Below are positions 28,813-36,594 of a stretch of DNA of 64,000 nucleotides, one piece after another. The notes beneath the pieces are model-generated. The model had not been told where the DNA came from. It worked only from the letters and a program-made list of their open reading frames with translations, and did no database searches. The DNA is taken from positions 62,001 to 126,000 of the forward strand of contig JBGVCG010000003.1 of the NCBI GenBank assembly GCA_045226255.1, given 5' to 3'. Position 1 is the stretch's first letter. Every line of letters begins with the position of its first letter. Source of the stretch: UBA1181 sp045226255. GTDB lineage: Bacteria > Bacteroidota > Bacteroidia > Bacteroidales > Paludibacteraceae. Position numbers and translations under genes: made by a program.

Positions 28813-30027
28813 TTACCTCTTAGTTCCTCCCTTGTTGTTTTCTCTCAACCACTGCAACAGTGTTTCCTTTGAAGGTAACTTCAGCATATAGGTTGAGATA
28901 AACAGATTCTCGTCTATGCCAGGCGTGGCATACTCCACCATTTCGTTGCCAGCTCTCGAGCAAAGTAAAATGCCTATGGGCGGATTGTCGCCATCGCTCA
29001 TGAAATTCTTCTTGTAGTAATTGACGTACATATTCAGTTGAGCCAAATCGGAATAGTCCAATTCGCCCATCTTCAATTCCACAATCACGCCGCAATGAAG
29101 TATTCGGTTGTAGAACAGCAAATCGTAGAAATAATATTTTTCGTCGATAAGAATTCTCTTTTGTCTCGCTTCGAAGCAAAAGCCATTTCCCAATTCTATC
29201 AGAAATTCTTGCAAATGGTCGATCAAGGCACTCTCAAGATCGCTTTCTTCAACAACCTCTTTGCCCTTCAACCCTAAAAACTCAAAGGTGTACGGAGAAC
29301 GTATGATGTCGGTGATATTGGTAGTCGTGGCCTCTTTATTGGCCAAGGCAACAACAGCATCCTTGTTCTTACTTATGCCCGTGCGGAGGTAGAGCTGGCT
29401 GTCAATCTGTCGTTTCAGCTCCCGTTTGCTCCAAATGCCTTTTATCGCTTCAATCTCATAGAATGCTTTTTCTAATGGGTCGGTAATATTCAGCAATTGG
29501 ACAAGGTGAGAGTAGGACAAAGAGCCAAATACCTGTTCGGGAGCAATCAGGTCGTCGTATTTTCTGCGGCTTTCCTCATTGCTAGATTTGGCAACCACTG
29601 GTTGCCAAATCTTATCAGATTCATTTTCAGTATTTTGCAATTTGGCAACCACTGGTTGCCCAATTCTAATTAGCTCGTTTCCGTTGCTTTGTAATTTTGC
29701 AACCAGTGGTTGCAAAATTGAGGATTGGGACAAAACAAAATGACTTACGCTTGTTCCCAATTCGGGAAATGTCAAATAGAATTGGCGATATAGCCGTAGA
29801 TTTCTATACGACAGCCCCTCGTCGTCAAGCCGCTCGGCTAATGTCTGAAGTATTCGTTCTCCATAGACGGCCCTGTCCTCGCCATTTTGCTCGTAATTGA
29901 CAATGTAGTAGCCGATGAGCCAATTGCGGGCGGTGACACACTTGTTGATGGCTTTCGCGGCTGCATTGCGTAAGCCAGTGTTAATGGACTGTATGCTATT
30001 GATTAGATGGTCAAGTATCATACCCAT
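28813..30027 (-). CDS. DUF1016 (YhcG-type) PD-(D/E)xK nuclease-like protein with an internal 18-residue repeat
   Basis: A 404-residue protein. The N-terminal region (AINKCVTARNWLIGYYIVNYEQ ... LRLYRQFYLTFPELG) is the DUF1016 N domain and the C-terminal half has the PD-(D/E)xK-like core (YFYDLLFYNRILHCGVIVELKMGELDYSDLAQLNMYVNYY). Such genes often sit between hsdM and hsdS; their role is not settled. A repeat interrupts the protein at about residues 105-155: QPLVAKLQ, QPVVAKLQ and QPVVAKSS start units of 18 residues. The DNA of each unit carries a palindrome (see 29586-29719). The gene starts 5 bases after hsdM. Confidence 0.82.
   Translation of the reverse strand: MGMILDHLINSIQSINTGLRNAAAKAINKCVTARNWLIGYYIVNYEQNGEDRAVYGERILQTLAERLDDEGLSYRNLRLYRQFYLTFPELGTSVSHFVLSQSSILQPLVAKLQSNGNELIRIGQPVVAKLQNTENESDKIWQPVVAKSSNEESRRKYDDLIAPEQVFGSLSYSHLVQLLNITDPLEKAFYEIEAIKGIWSKRELKRQIDSQLYLRTGISKNKDAVVALANKEATTTNITDIIRSPYTFEFLGLKGKEVVEESDLESALIDHLQEFLIELGNGFCFEARQKRILIDEKYYFYDLLFYNRILHCGVIVELKMGELDYSDLAQLNMYVNYYKKNFMSDGDNPPIGILLCSRAGNEMVEYATPGIDENLFISTYMLKLPSKETLLQWLRENNKGGTKR
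29586..29719 (-). repeat. Three in-frame palindromic repeats within the DUF1016 gene
   Basis: Palindromes are centred at 29598, 29652 and 29706, exactly 54 bases apart (18 codons). Arms: ATTTGGCAACCA with perfect complement (first); AATTTGGCAACCA with one mismatch (second); AATTTTGCAACCA with perfect 13-base complement (third), each around a single central base. The units encode the QP(L/V)VAK repeats. Confidence 0.88.
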
Positions 30028-30032
30028 GGAGA

Positions 30033-31526
30033 TTACATGTATTTGGATTTGAATTCATTGATCGCCGCAGTTATCTCGCTCTGCAGCGCCTCAATCCTTC
30101 CCATCACCACCTCTGGCGCCTCATACTCCACCTTCACCTTCTCCACTTCCTTGTATTTGTTGATGGACAGGTCGTAGTCGTTGGAGCGGATCTCATCCAC
30201 CGGCACGATGAAGCTTTGTTCTTTGCGTGTGCGGCTCTCTTCGGCTTCGAGGTTCTGGAAACGGGCCACCACGTCAGGTATGTCGTTGTCGGTGATGGGG
30301 GTGCGCTTGTCGTCGAGACTGAACCCGTCGGCTTTCATGTCATAGAACCAAACCTTGTCGGTGCCACCGGCATTGGTCTTGGTGAAAATTAGAATGGCGG
30401 TGGAGACCCCCGCATAGGGCTTGAAGACGCCCGAAGGCATCGAGATGACCGCCTGCAGACGTTGCTTGTCAATCAGTTCCTTGCGGATGGACTTATGTCC
30501 CGAGCTGTTGCCGAATAGCACACCGTCGGGCACAATGCTGGCGCATCGGCCGCCAATCTGTAGCATGCGCACGAAGAGCGCAAGAAAGAGCAGTTCGGTC
30601 TTCTTGGTCTTGGTGATCGCCAGTAGATTCTTGCTCACCGCCTCGTTGTCAAGGCTGCCCGTGAAAGGCGGATTGGCGAGGCAGAGCGTATAACGGTCGG
30701 TGTCGGTGTTGTCTGTCGAAAGGCTGTCCTGGTATTGGATGTCGGGGTTATCCACACCGTGCAGCATCAGGTTCATCGCCCCGATACGTAGCATGGTGGC
30801 ATCCGTGTCGAAGCCGTGCAGCATACCGTTCTTGTAGTGCGCGGCGTTCTCCTTCTTCAGCAGTTCCGACTTGTAGTGCGTTTGTATGTATTTGGCCGAT
30901 TCCACGATGAAGCCCGCACTACCCATGGCAGGATCGCAGATGGTATCCTTCAGCGAAGGCTCCATCAGCTCCACCATCATGCGGATGATGTGGCGCGGGG
31001 TACGGAACTGACCGTTGTTGCCCGAGGCCGCCATCTTGCCCAGCACATACTCGTAGACGTCGCCCATGGTGTCACGGTTGTTCATGTCGAGGTGGTCGAT
31101 GCCCTCCACGATCTTCACCAATGTGCGGGGGCTCTGAATCAGGAAGGTGGCGTTGGTCATAAACTTGCCGTACGCCGATTCGCGGCCTTCGTTCAGGTTC
31201 TTGATGAAGATGAACGCATCCTTGCTGATGGTGCGGTACATCTGTTCGGCCTCCATGTTCTTGAAGGTGTTCCAGCGAAGACTGTTGTAAGGCACCTCCT
31301 TGTCCGTTTCGGGATTGAGCCAGTTGCCCTCCTTGAATGTGGGGTCTTTCACGGCCACGCCCATCACGTTGGCATTGGCCTCCTTGGTACGTTGCGCATC
31401 GTCAAGCATCTTCATGAAGAAGAGGTAAGTCATTTGCTCCAAAATCGTGATGGAGTTGGTGATGCCGCCCGTCCAGAACGTGTCCCAAATCGAGTCGATT
31501 CGGTTCTTGATTTCTCCTGTGATCAT
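30033..31526 (-). CDS. hsdM: Type I restriction-modification methyltransferase subunit M
   Basis: A 497-residue N6-adenine methyltransferase subunit. The N-terminal helical domain (ITNSITILEQMTYLFFMKMLDD) precedes the SAM motif CDPAMGSAGFIVE and the catalytic LANPPFTG (NPPF). The frame is open for 22 codons further upstream, but that part is encoded by the flanking repeat and leader; the chosen start MITGEIKNRID is the usual hsdM beginning. A -7 element lies about 37 bases upstream. It leads the order hsdM, DUF1016, hsdS, DUF262, HEPN, with hsdR separate. Confidence 0.95.
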   Translation of the reverse strand: MITGEIKNRIDSIWDTFWTGGITNSITILEQMTYLFFMKMLDDAQRTKEANANVMGVAVKDPTFKEGNWLNPETDKEVPYNSLRWNTFKNMEAEQMYRTISKDAFIFIKNLNEGRESAYGKFMTNATFLIQSPRTLVKIVEGIDHLDMNNRDTMGDVYEYVLGKMAASGNNGQFRTPRHIIRMMVELMEPSLKDTICDPAMGSAGFIVESAKYIQTHYKSELLKKENAAHYKNGMLHGFDTDATMLRIGAMNLMLHGVDNPDIQYQDSLSTDNTDTDRYTLCLANPPFTGSLDNEAVSKNLLAITKTKKTELLFLALFVRMLQIGGRCASIVPDGVLFGNSSGHKSIRKELIDKQRLQAVISMPSGVFKPYAGVSTAILIFTKTNAGGTDKVWFYDMKADGFSLDDKRTPITDNDIPDVVARFQNLEAEESRTRKEQSFIVPVDEIRSNDYDLSINKYKEVEKVKVEYEAPEVVMGRIEALQSEITAAINEFKSKYM

Positions 31527-31562
31527 AAGTTCTAATTCTGCTCTATGGTAAAGTTTCGCTTC

Positions 31563-31570
31563 CAAAGGTA
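31563..31570 (-). promoter_or_regulatory. -7 element TACCTTTG for hsdM
   Basis: CAAAGGTA on the plus strand reads TACCTTTG on the minus strand, a match to TAnnTTTG. It ends exactly where the upstream repeat (copy 2) begins, so the -33 region of hsdM lies inside the repeat; no TTTG is seen there. Confidence 0.5.
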
Positions 31571-31812
31571 AAAAAATCCATTCATAATCCATCTTTTATC
31601 ATATTATTTCGATAAAAAAACATCCACGGAATCGGGCATTGTTTATGTTAGCACTGAAAAAGCAGGTGTGTTTAAGATTATATCCACGCTTTATTTCCGA
31701 ATCGTAGTGCCAGATGCGGGGAATATGCTATATTTGTTAATCCTCTATCCGTCGCGAGGAAACGAGGGGTGGATGGATTGTCGGTTAATGTAAACCCCTA
31801 AAAGCAAAATTT
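31570..31812 (+). repeat. Upstream repeat, copy 2 (about 243 bases)
   Basis: Near-identical to 18492-18733, in the same orientation, and ending at the ATG of paralogue B. It includes the -7 element TATATTTG at 31729-31736. The left edge abuts the hsdM -7 element. Confidence 0.85.
31729..31736 (+). promoter_or_regulatory. -7 element TATATTTG for the 31813 gene
   Basis: Second copy of the element at 18650-18657, in the same place within the upstream repeat. Confidence 0.5.
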
Positions 31813-33273
31813 ATGAAGGCAAGGATTTTTTGGCTATCGTTTGTCGCGTTATTTATGTTGAACGCGGGTGTGTTTGAGGTCTCCGCCCAGACCGTTTTCA
31901 AGGGAATATTGCTTCGGTCGAAGGAGAAAATCATAAAGGAGAACAATTTCGCGCAAGCAAAATACTTCGATTCTGATCCGGACTCGGACCAAATATATTT
32001 GAAGTATGAGAGGAGCTTGTACGAGGAATTCTCTTTGATTGTGCAGATGAAATTCTCCGTTGAGGCCTATCCTTACCGTAATAAACGCTATTTGCAGGAG
32101 GATATCGTAAAATACGTTACAAGAGAGAAACAAAAAGTAGACTCTCTGGGAAAGGTGATGCTGGGCTATCTGAAAGGATCCAAAAAGATGGATGACTTCT
32201 ATAAGAGACTTAAAAAGCTGGAGGGTTACAATCAATTTGTATGTGACGACACGGCTTCGTATGCCGCAGCGGTCAACACCTGCAAATCATACGAATGTCG
32301 TAGGACTGTACTGAAATACCCCCTGGAGATAACGTTGCAGAATGGCATCCTGAAGTTGGAAGATTCTTCGATGGAGTTGGGTTTTTATGATGTCAAAAGG
32401 GGGAAAAGAATTGAGCCGGCGGACCTGCTCACTACCCTAACAAGGGAGGAAAAGATGGGTTCTGTGTACCAAATAAATGGTAGATCCATCAATGTCTGTG
32501 GTTATTATCTGACCAAGGACGACCCATTGCTGACCCCGTATGCCAGGTCGTTGATGGAGAGAGACAAAGGGTATACGTCGTCCACGTGGACAAACAAATA
32601 TGGAGACCTAATACAGACTATATATGTTAAAAGGATAAATGGAGGATTCGAATCCCGAGAAATCCTGATTCCTGTTCAGTTGAATGGTTGCCAGAACACC
32701 AAGAAGATTCGGAATAGGATGTTGGAGGTTATGTTTGGCAGTTCCGATGTTGATTCGGAGGATTTGATTGCCGAGGGTGTCAAGAAATGGGTGCCGAAGT
32801 CTGAAAGAGGTATGCATATGGTTTTGGGTGAGGGTGAAGGAGTGGTCTCGTTTGGCTTTGAAAATTTATCTAAGCGTAACAGAGACAAGGACACGTTCAT
32901 TGTCTTCGATAAGACCACGGGCGAGGAGATAACCGTGAAGGATCTAATTAAGGACAAGAAGGGCTTCATGGATTATGTCAATTCGTTTAACATGTATTAC
33001 GATGGCTTCCTTTTCGATTCAACGAATGTAAAACGTGGTCCGAACGTACCTAGTCACCTCCTTAGTACTGGTGCAACAAAAACTTCGTTTAATGGATGGA
33101 AAGAGTTCCCGACATCCTGGAGGTTCAAGTTCAGTAAAATTGACAAATTCATCCCTGTCGAATTCAACGCCAAAGATAGCCGTATATCCCTGAATTATAG
33201 CGACATCAGAGCATTTATCGATCCTAAATACCAAGAAGCGTTGGATCGTGCTGTGAAGTCGATTGGGAAGTGA
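31813..33273 (+). CDS. Exported protein of unknown function, paralogue B
   Basis: A 486-residue paralogue of the 18734-20341 protein with the same signal peptide type (KARIFWLSFVALFMLNAG...SAQ). The first 40 residues and the C-terminal 220 residues align closely. The segment after the signal peptide (EKIIKENNFAQAKYFDSDPDSDQ) is shorter and unrelated in sequence. It keeps both similar strand motifs, LGFYDVKRGKRIEPADLL and FIVFDKTTGEEITVKDLI. Function unknown; no catalytic motif or lipobox is seen. The mosaic of near-identical upstream DNA and divergent coding parts suggests duplication followed by local diversification or gene conversion. Confidence 0.72.
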   Translation: MKARIFWLSFVALFMLNAGVFEVSAQTVFKGILLRSKEKIIKENNFAQAKYFDSDPDSDQIYLKYERSLYEEFSLIVQMKFSVEAYPYRNKRYLQEDIVKYVTREKQKVDSLGKVMLGYLKGSKKMDDFYKRLKKLEGYNQFVCDDTASYAAAVNTCKSYECRRTVLKYPLEITLQNGILKLEDSSMELGFYDVKRGKRIEPADLLTTLTREEKMGSVYQINGRSINVCGYYLTKDDPLLTPYARSLMERDKGYTSSTWTNKYGDLIQTIYVKRINGGFESREILIPVQLNGCQNTKKIRNRMLEVMFGSSDVDSEDLIAEGVKKWVPKSERGMHMVLGEGEGVVSFGFENLSKRNRDKDTFIVFDKTTGEEITVKDLIKDKKGFMDYVNSFNMYYDGFLFDSTNVKRGPNVPSHLLSTGATKTSFNGWKEFPTSWRFKFSKIDKFIPVEFNAKDSRISLNYSDIRAFIDPKYQEALDRAVKSIGK

Positions 33274-33315
33274 TGAGGTGTTTGTTAGGGGAGACACACA
33301 CTAAATTTTTAGGTG

Positions 33316-33346
33316 TTGATGATTCATAAAGCATTGGTTATATTTG
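33316..33346 (+). promoter_or_regulatory. Promoter for the 33379 lipoprotein gene
   Basis: TTG at 33316-33318, 20 bases, then TATATTTG at 33339-33346. Transcription would start near 33351, giving a leader of about 28 bases. Confidence 0.5.
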
Positions 33347-33378
33347 CATGCCCAAGTTTAATAAATAAACGTCCTAAT

Positions 33379-34104
33379 ATGGAATTGAAGAATGTTGTAT
33401 CGAAATTGAGCGTAGTGCTTTGTTGCTTATTCATGTCGTCTTGTGCTCCGACTTCGTACTATCAGTTGGTAAATACAAAACCTGTAGGCGAAGGACTAAA
33501 AAAGACGGAGAAGGCTGTTGTGTATGAAGATGACAACTGCACCATCAGTTACAATCTCTGGGCAAATGGAGGTTCCACTCAGATTGTCTTTGTAAACAAG
33601 ACAGACGAGGATATCTACATTGATTTGGCATCCACCGCCTACTTTATGAATAACCAGGCATTCGACTTGCATAAGGGACAGTTGAAGACAAAAAGCGTCG
33701 TTCCTGCAAGGATGCTCAAAGTCATTGAAGAAACAGATATAACCATAATGAGTCAGATATACAGAGATTGTAATCTGTTCTTGATGCCAAGAAAGAGTAC
33801 AATTAATACGACCTCTTTTTCTCAGGATAATACTCCATACTCATTTGGCTTAAGAATAGTTTACTATGTAGGCAATAATGATACACCACACAAGGTGAAA
33901 AATGAGTTTTACGTGGATCGGATATGCAATTATCCGGGACAATCATTCGTGGAATATTATTCGGATGACAAAGCGTGTCCTGACGAGAGAATCAGGGCGA
34001 CACGTAAAGCAAAGTATAAATTCCAAGACGCTGACGCCTTCTATATAGAATATAATCCTAAGGCGGTTTGGGCGAATCCGGAGGGACCTAATGTGAAGCA
34101 TTAA
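33379..34104 (+). CDS. Putative lipoprotein of unknown function
   Basis: A 241-residue protein from the ATG at 33379; the open frame extends 22 codons upstream but that part covers the promoter. The signal ends in a lipobox (CCLFMSSC). The body has beta-strand patterns such as CTISYNLWANGGSTQIVFVNKTDEDIYIDLASTAYFMN, resembling small periplasmic or outer-membrane lipoproteins of Bacteroidales with no known role. The AbiH-like gene follows 30 bases later on the same strand. No catalytic motif is seen. Confidence 0.65.
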   Translation: MELKNVVSKLSVVLCCLFMSSCAPTSYYQLVNTKPVGEGLKKTEKAVVYEDDNCTISYNLWANGGSTQIVFVNKTDEDIYIDLASTAYFMNNQAFDLHKGQLKTKSVVPARMLKVIEETDITIMSQIYRDCNLFLMPRKSTINTTSFSQDNTPYSFGLRIVYYVGNNDTPHKVKNEFYVDRICNYPGQSFVEYYSDDKACPDERIRATRKAKYKFQDADAFYIEYNPKAVWANPEGPNVKH

Positions 34105-34134
34105 ATAAATATCTTAGAAATATTCGATTGAGTC

Positions 34135-35298
34135 ATGGAAAACAATAAATCAGTATTGGTAATTGGAAATGGTTTTGATGTTGCGTTGGAAAGGCCAACA
34201 AAATACTCGAATTTTTACGAATCGGAGTTCTGTCCTAAAAGCTTTCCCGCCCCACTAATTGGGTACTTGAATGGTTGGACAAGTCAAGGTGATGTTCACT
34301 CTCTGAGATGGATGGATATGGAGAGTGCAATTCAGAAATATGCACAATCAAGAGGTGAGGGAAAAACATATGATGGTGATTCGTATACAGAAGATGAAAA
34401 AAAACTAATAAAGAAAATCTACGAGTTCAACTCGGCCCCAGCCCCTCATCGCCAATATGAATTTTCCGTAGAAGAGGAAAATCTGTTGGAACAAATGCAA
34501 AACGCAGGTAAGATTGAATTTGAAAGGACTAATGCAAGACCTAATTGGAATTTCAACTTCGCAGATTTGCCGTATGACAAGTTTGTTAATTCCCCTCGGG
34601 AAAGAGATGTTAAGGCATTATCATCAATTGAATCTGGCCTTGCCAATTATTTAAATAGTATAGATTGTGGAGCACCAGAAGATAAACAAAATCTAGCCTA
34701 TCAGTTGTTGTTTAGGTTTTGGAGAGAGTCTAATGGGGAAATATATTCGTTTAATTATACACCTCTTGAACCATTGATTCAATCTTTTGATAAATATAGT
34801 GATGATTTATCTTTTAGAATAAAACCTAGTGATACTTTAAGAATAAATTATATGCATGGGTCTTTGAGCAAGAACCATGTTATTCTTGGTGCAGGTAAAG
34901 AAACAAATGAGAGTGGGTGTGGGTATGGTGAATGGGCATTTTTAAAAAAATCGAATGACAATGGTTATAGACCTCCTATGTTGGTCAATGCCTTGAAAAA
35001 CGCAAGTAAAGTCATTGTGTATGGTTTCTCTTTCAGCGAAATTGACATACAATATTTTAATTACCTATTTGAATACATGCTTAATGATGGAATAACAAAA
35101 GAAGTTAAAATCTTTAGTTTTGGCGAAGAAGGAGTTCAAAACATAAAGAAGAACATCAGTAAAATAGATGATTTGCAAATGCTTGGTGTTAATTTGATTG
35201 ATGTAGAAGGCGAAGGTGCGAGTGTTTTTGATTGTTGCTTGGAAGACCCTGTTGTAGTTGAGGAGAATTTTAATAAGCTCCGCAATATGTTAAGTTAG
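34135..35298 (+). CDS. AbiH-family abortive infection protein
   Basis: A 387-residue protein with the layout of the AbiH family. It opens with a Rossmann-like loop LVIGNGFDVALERPTKYSNF (about 9-28), followed by YSFNYTPLEPL, NYMHGS and the C-terminal VIVYGFSFSEIDIQYFNYLF. AbiH of lactococcal plasmids blocks phage growth by an unknown mechanism; members of this wider family share the N-terminal glycine motif with Sir2-like folds. It lies between a lipoprotein gene and a DUF1643 gene in a region rich in defence genes. Confidence 0.8.
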   Translation: MENNKSVLVIGNGFDVALERPTKYSNFYESEFCPKSFPAPLIGYLNGWTSQGDVHSLRWMDMESAIQKYAQSRGEGKTYDGDSYTEDEKKLIKKIYEFNSAPAPHRQYEFSVEEENLLEQMQNAGKIEFERTNARPNWNFNFADLPYDKFVNSPRERDVKALSSIESGLANYLNSIDCGAPEDKQNLAYQLLFRFWRESNGEIYSFNYTPLEPLIQSFDKYSDDLSFRIKPSDTLRINYMHGSLSKNHVILGAGKETNESGCGYGEWAFLKKSNDNGYRPPMLVNALKNASKVIVYGFSFSEIDIQYFNYLFEYMLNDGITKEVKIFSFGEEGVQNIKKNISKIDDLQMLGVNLIDVEGEGASVFDCCLEDPVVVEENFNKLRNMLS

Positions 35299-35322
35299 TC
35301 GAATTCTATTATTTTTAGTTCT

Positions 35323-35814
35323 ATGTACTACAATCCCAAAATGATAGGTGATAAGGATAATGTCCGTTATGCACTTGTACAGAAAGGGGAGAGAACTCTG
35401 TATGTGGTTGGACTTAACCCAAGTACGGCTGATGACAAAAGGGCTGATCTTACAATGACAAAGATTATGGGTTTTGCTGAAAAAAATGGGTACGATGGAT
35501 TTGTGATGTTTAACCTCTATCCCCAAAGAAGCACTTATCCTAAAAGACTGCAAGAAGAGAAAGACGAAACTTTATATACAAAGAACTTGGATACGATAAA
35601 AAAGTGTCTCTCTGAGGAGGTTAATCCTACGGTGTTGCTGTGTTATGGAAACAATGTTCGTATTCGGTATTATTTGAAAGAAAGTGTGGTGGACATTGTA
35701 AATATATGCAAACACTATGGAGCTAAGATTGTATGTATTGGAACAACAAAATCAGGCAATCCCAAACATCCATCCAGAACCGCTTATGGATTTTTCGTTG
35801 ACTATATGATTTAA
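35323..35814 (+). CDS. DUF1643 domain-containing protein
   Basis: A 163-residue protein with the DUF1643 pattern: VVGLNPSTADDKRADLTMTKIMGFAEKNGYDGFVMFNLYP at residues 28-67, then CYGNNVRIR and a C-terminal GTTKSGNPKHPSRTAYG. The family is often found next to phage-defence or mobile genes; its activity is not known, though the fold has been likened to uracil-DNA glycosylase-type folds. It follows the AbiH-like gene by 24 bases. Confidence 0.8.
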   Translation: MYYNPKMIGDKDNVRYALVQKGERTLYVVGLNPSTADDKRADLTMTKIMGFAEKNGYDGFVMFNLYPQRSTYPKRLQEEKDETLYTKNLDTIKKCLSEEVNPTVLLCYGNNVRIRYYLKESVVDIVNICKHYGAKIVCIGTTKSGNPKHPSRTAYGFFVDYMI

Positions 35815-35876
35815 GATTCTCTATTCTGAGAATCACAGTTCGTAATGTATAGGGGAAACTATAAATACAAATACTA

Positions 35877-35918
35877 TCACGACCAAAAACTGCCAATATT
35901 GACAACTTTTGGTCGTGA
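35877..35918. terminator. Long hairpin between convergent genes
   Basis: Twelve-base arms TCACGACCAAAA (35877-35888) and TTTTGGTCGTGA (35907-35918) with an 18-base loop. It separates the DUF1643 gene (plus) from the thioredoxin gene (minus) and can fold on both transcripts. There is no extra T tract outside the stem. Confidence 0.55.
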
Positions 35919-35924
35919 CCATAT

Positions 35925-36224
35925 CTACAAGTACTGTTGAATCACCCCGCTCAGCTCACCCACCTCCAGCACGCCGCTCTGCCTCCATACTGGCTCACCG
36001 TTGCGGAAGAGCATAAGGGTAGGGACGGCTTGGACACGGTGCTGCGTCGCGAAGCTCTCGTTCTTCTCAACGTCTATCTTGAGGATGCGGAGGGCGTCGC
36101 CATGCTTCTCCTTTATTTCTTCCAATACTGGGTGCATCCTTTGGCAGGGAACGCACCATGTGGCATAGAAGTCAACCAGTACCAGCTGACCGCTATTGAT
36201 GATCGTGTTAAAATCCTGTTCCAT
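35925..36224 (-). CDS. Thioredoxin-family protein
   Basis: A 99-residue thioredoxin fold with the active site ATWCVPCQRM (Cys24, Cys27; CVPC rather than CGPC) and the cis-proline motif VQAVPTLMLF. No signal peptide, so cytoplasmic. It lies just beyond the left end of the integrated element; before insertion its upstream neighbour on the same strand would have been dnaK and the dnaK terminator at 36234-36275. No clear -7 element was identified. Confidence 0.93.
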   Translation of the reverse strand: MEQDFNTIINSGQLVLVDFYATWCVPCQRMHPVLEEIKEKHGDALRILKIDVEKNESFATQHRVQAVPTLMLFRNGEPVWRQSGVLEVGELSGVIQQYL

Positions 36225-36233
36225 ACTGTCTAA

Positions 36234-36275
36234 AGCTAAAAAAGGCGTGTTACTCGTGCGGGTAACACGCCTTTT
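36234..36275 (-). terminator. Probable original dnaK terminator, now separated from dnaK
   Basis: Fourteen-base arms AAAAGGCGTGTTAC (36240-36253) and GTAACACGCCTTTT (36262-36275). The minus-strand read runs into seven T. No minus-strand gene ends here now; the 18-bp remnant of the dnaK 3' end at 36300-36317 lies 25 bases upstream on this strand. It is best read as the dnaK terminator left behind when the element inserted. Confidence 0.75.
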
Positions 36276-36299
36276 GGATTGTAAATAGATGATAATTGA

Positions 36300-36317
36300 T
36301 TATTTAACTTCCTCAAA
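36300..36317. other. Attachment site core, left end
   Basis: Read on the minus strand it is TTTGAGGAAGTTAAATAA, coding FEEVK-stop, identical in meaning to the end of dnaK at 53511-53528. It is probably the original chromosomal 3' end of dnaK. Confidence 0.8.
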
Positions 36318-36357
36318 GTTAAATCAAATTGAATATCAATATTTTATACTATTATGT

Positions 36358-36377
36358 TGCAAATATGATGCAAATAT
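36358..36377 (+). repeat. Paired recombinase arm-type site candidates, left end
   Basis: TGCAAATAT at 36358-36366 and again at 36369-36377, starts 11 bases apart. The same arrangement recurs at 53375-53394. Confidence 0.55.
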
Positions 36378-36535
36378 AAAATAAGTATCAATAACTTCTA
36401 ATTATCTGAGTAACAAAGGTATATAATTATTTTGATAAACAATAAATATATAAGGTGTTGTAAATTAAAAATACGGTGTTTTTCGAGATTATTGCGAGTA
36501 TTTTGATAGCATTGCGAACAAACAAGAAGCAAAAA

Positions 36536-36561
36536 GAAAACCGCCTCAAATGGGGCGGTTT
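36536..36561 (-). terminator. Terminator of the DUF6266 gene
   Basis: Arms AAACCGCC (36538-36545) and GGCGGTTT (36554-36561) with an 8-base loop; the minus-strand read continues CTTTTTGC. It lies 34 bases after the DUF6266 stop. The rest of 36225-36594 holds only the old terminator, the attachment core and the arm-type repeats. Confidence 0.75.
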
Positions 36562-36594
36562 CCTTGCAAGCAAACAGATAATCCACAACGGGGA

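Noticed and set aside
29586..29719. CRISPR-like array from the three evenly spaced repeats
   Set aside because: The units are palindromes within a coding frame, the intervening DNA is also related between units and codes for the repeat protein segment, and there are no cas genes.
27641..30027. Phase-variable hsdS shuffling cassette
   Set aside because: Only one complete hsdS is present, with no inverted partial hsdS and no recombinase gene in the locus; the palindromes lie in the DUF1016 gene instead.
31527..31592. Longer hsdM start 22 codons upstream
   Set aside because: That part is read from the leader and the flanking repeat; the family start is MITGEIKNRID at 31526.
18492..33273. The paired upstream repeats as ends of a composite transposon
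   Set aside because: No transposase, no inverted termini and no target duplication; the repeats are simply the upstream regions of two paralogous genes.
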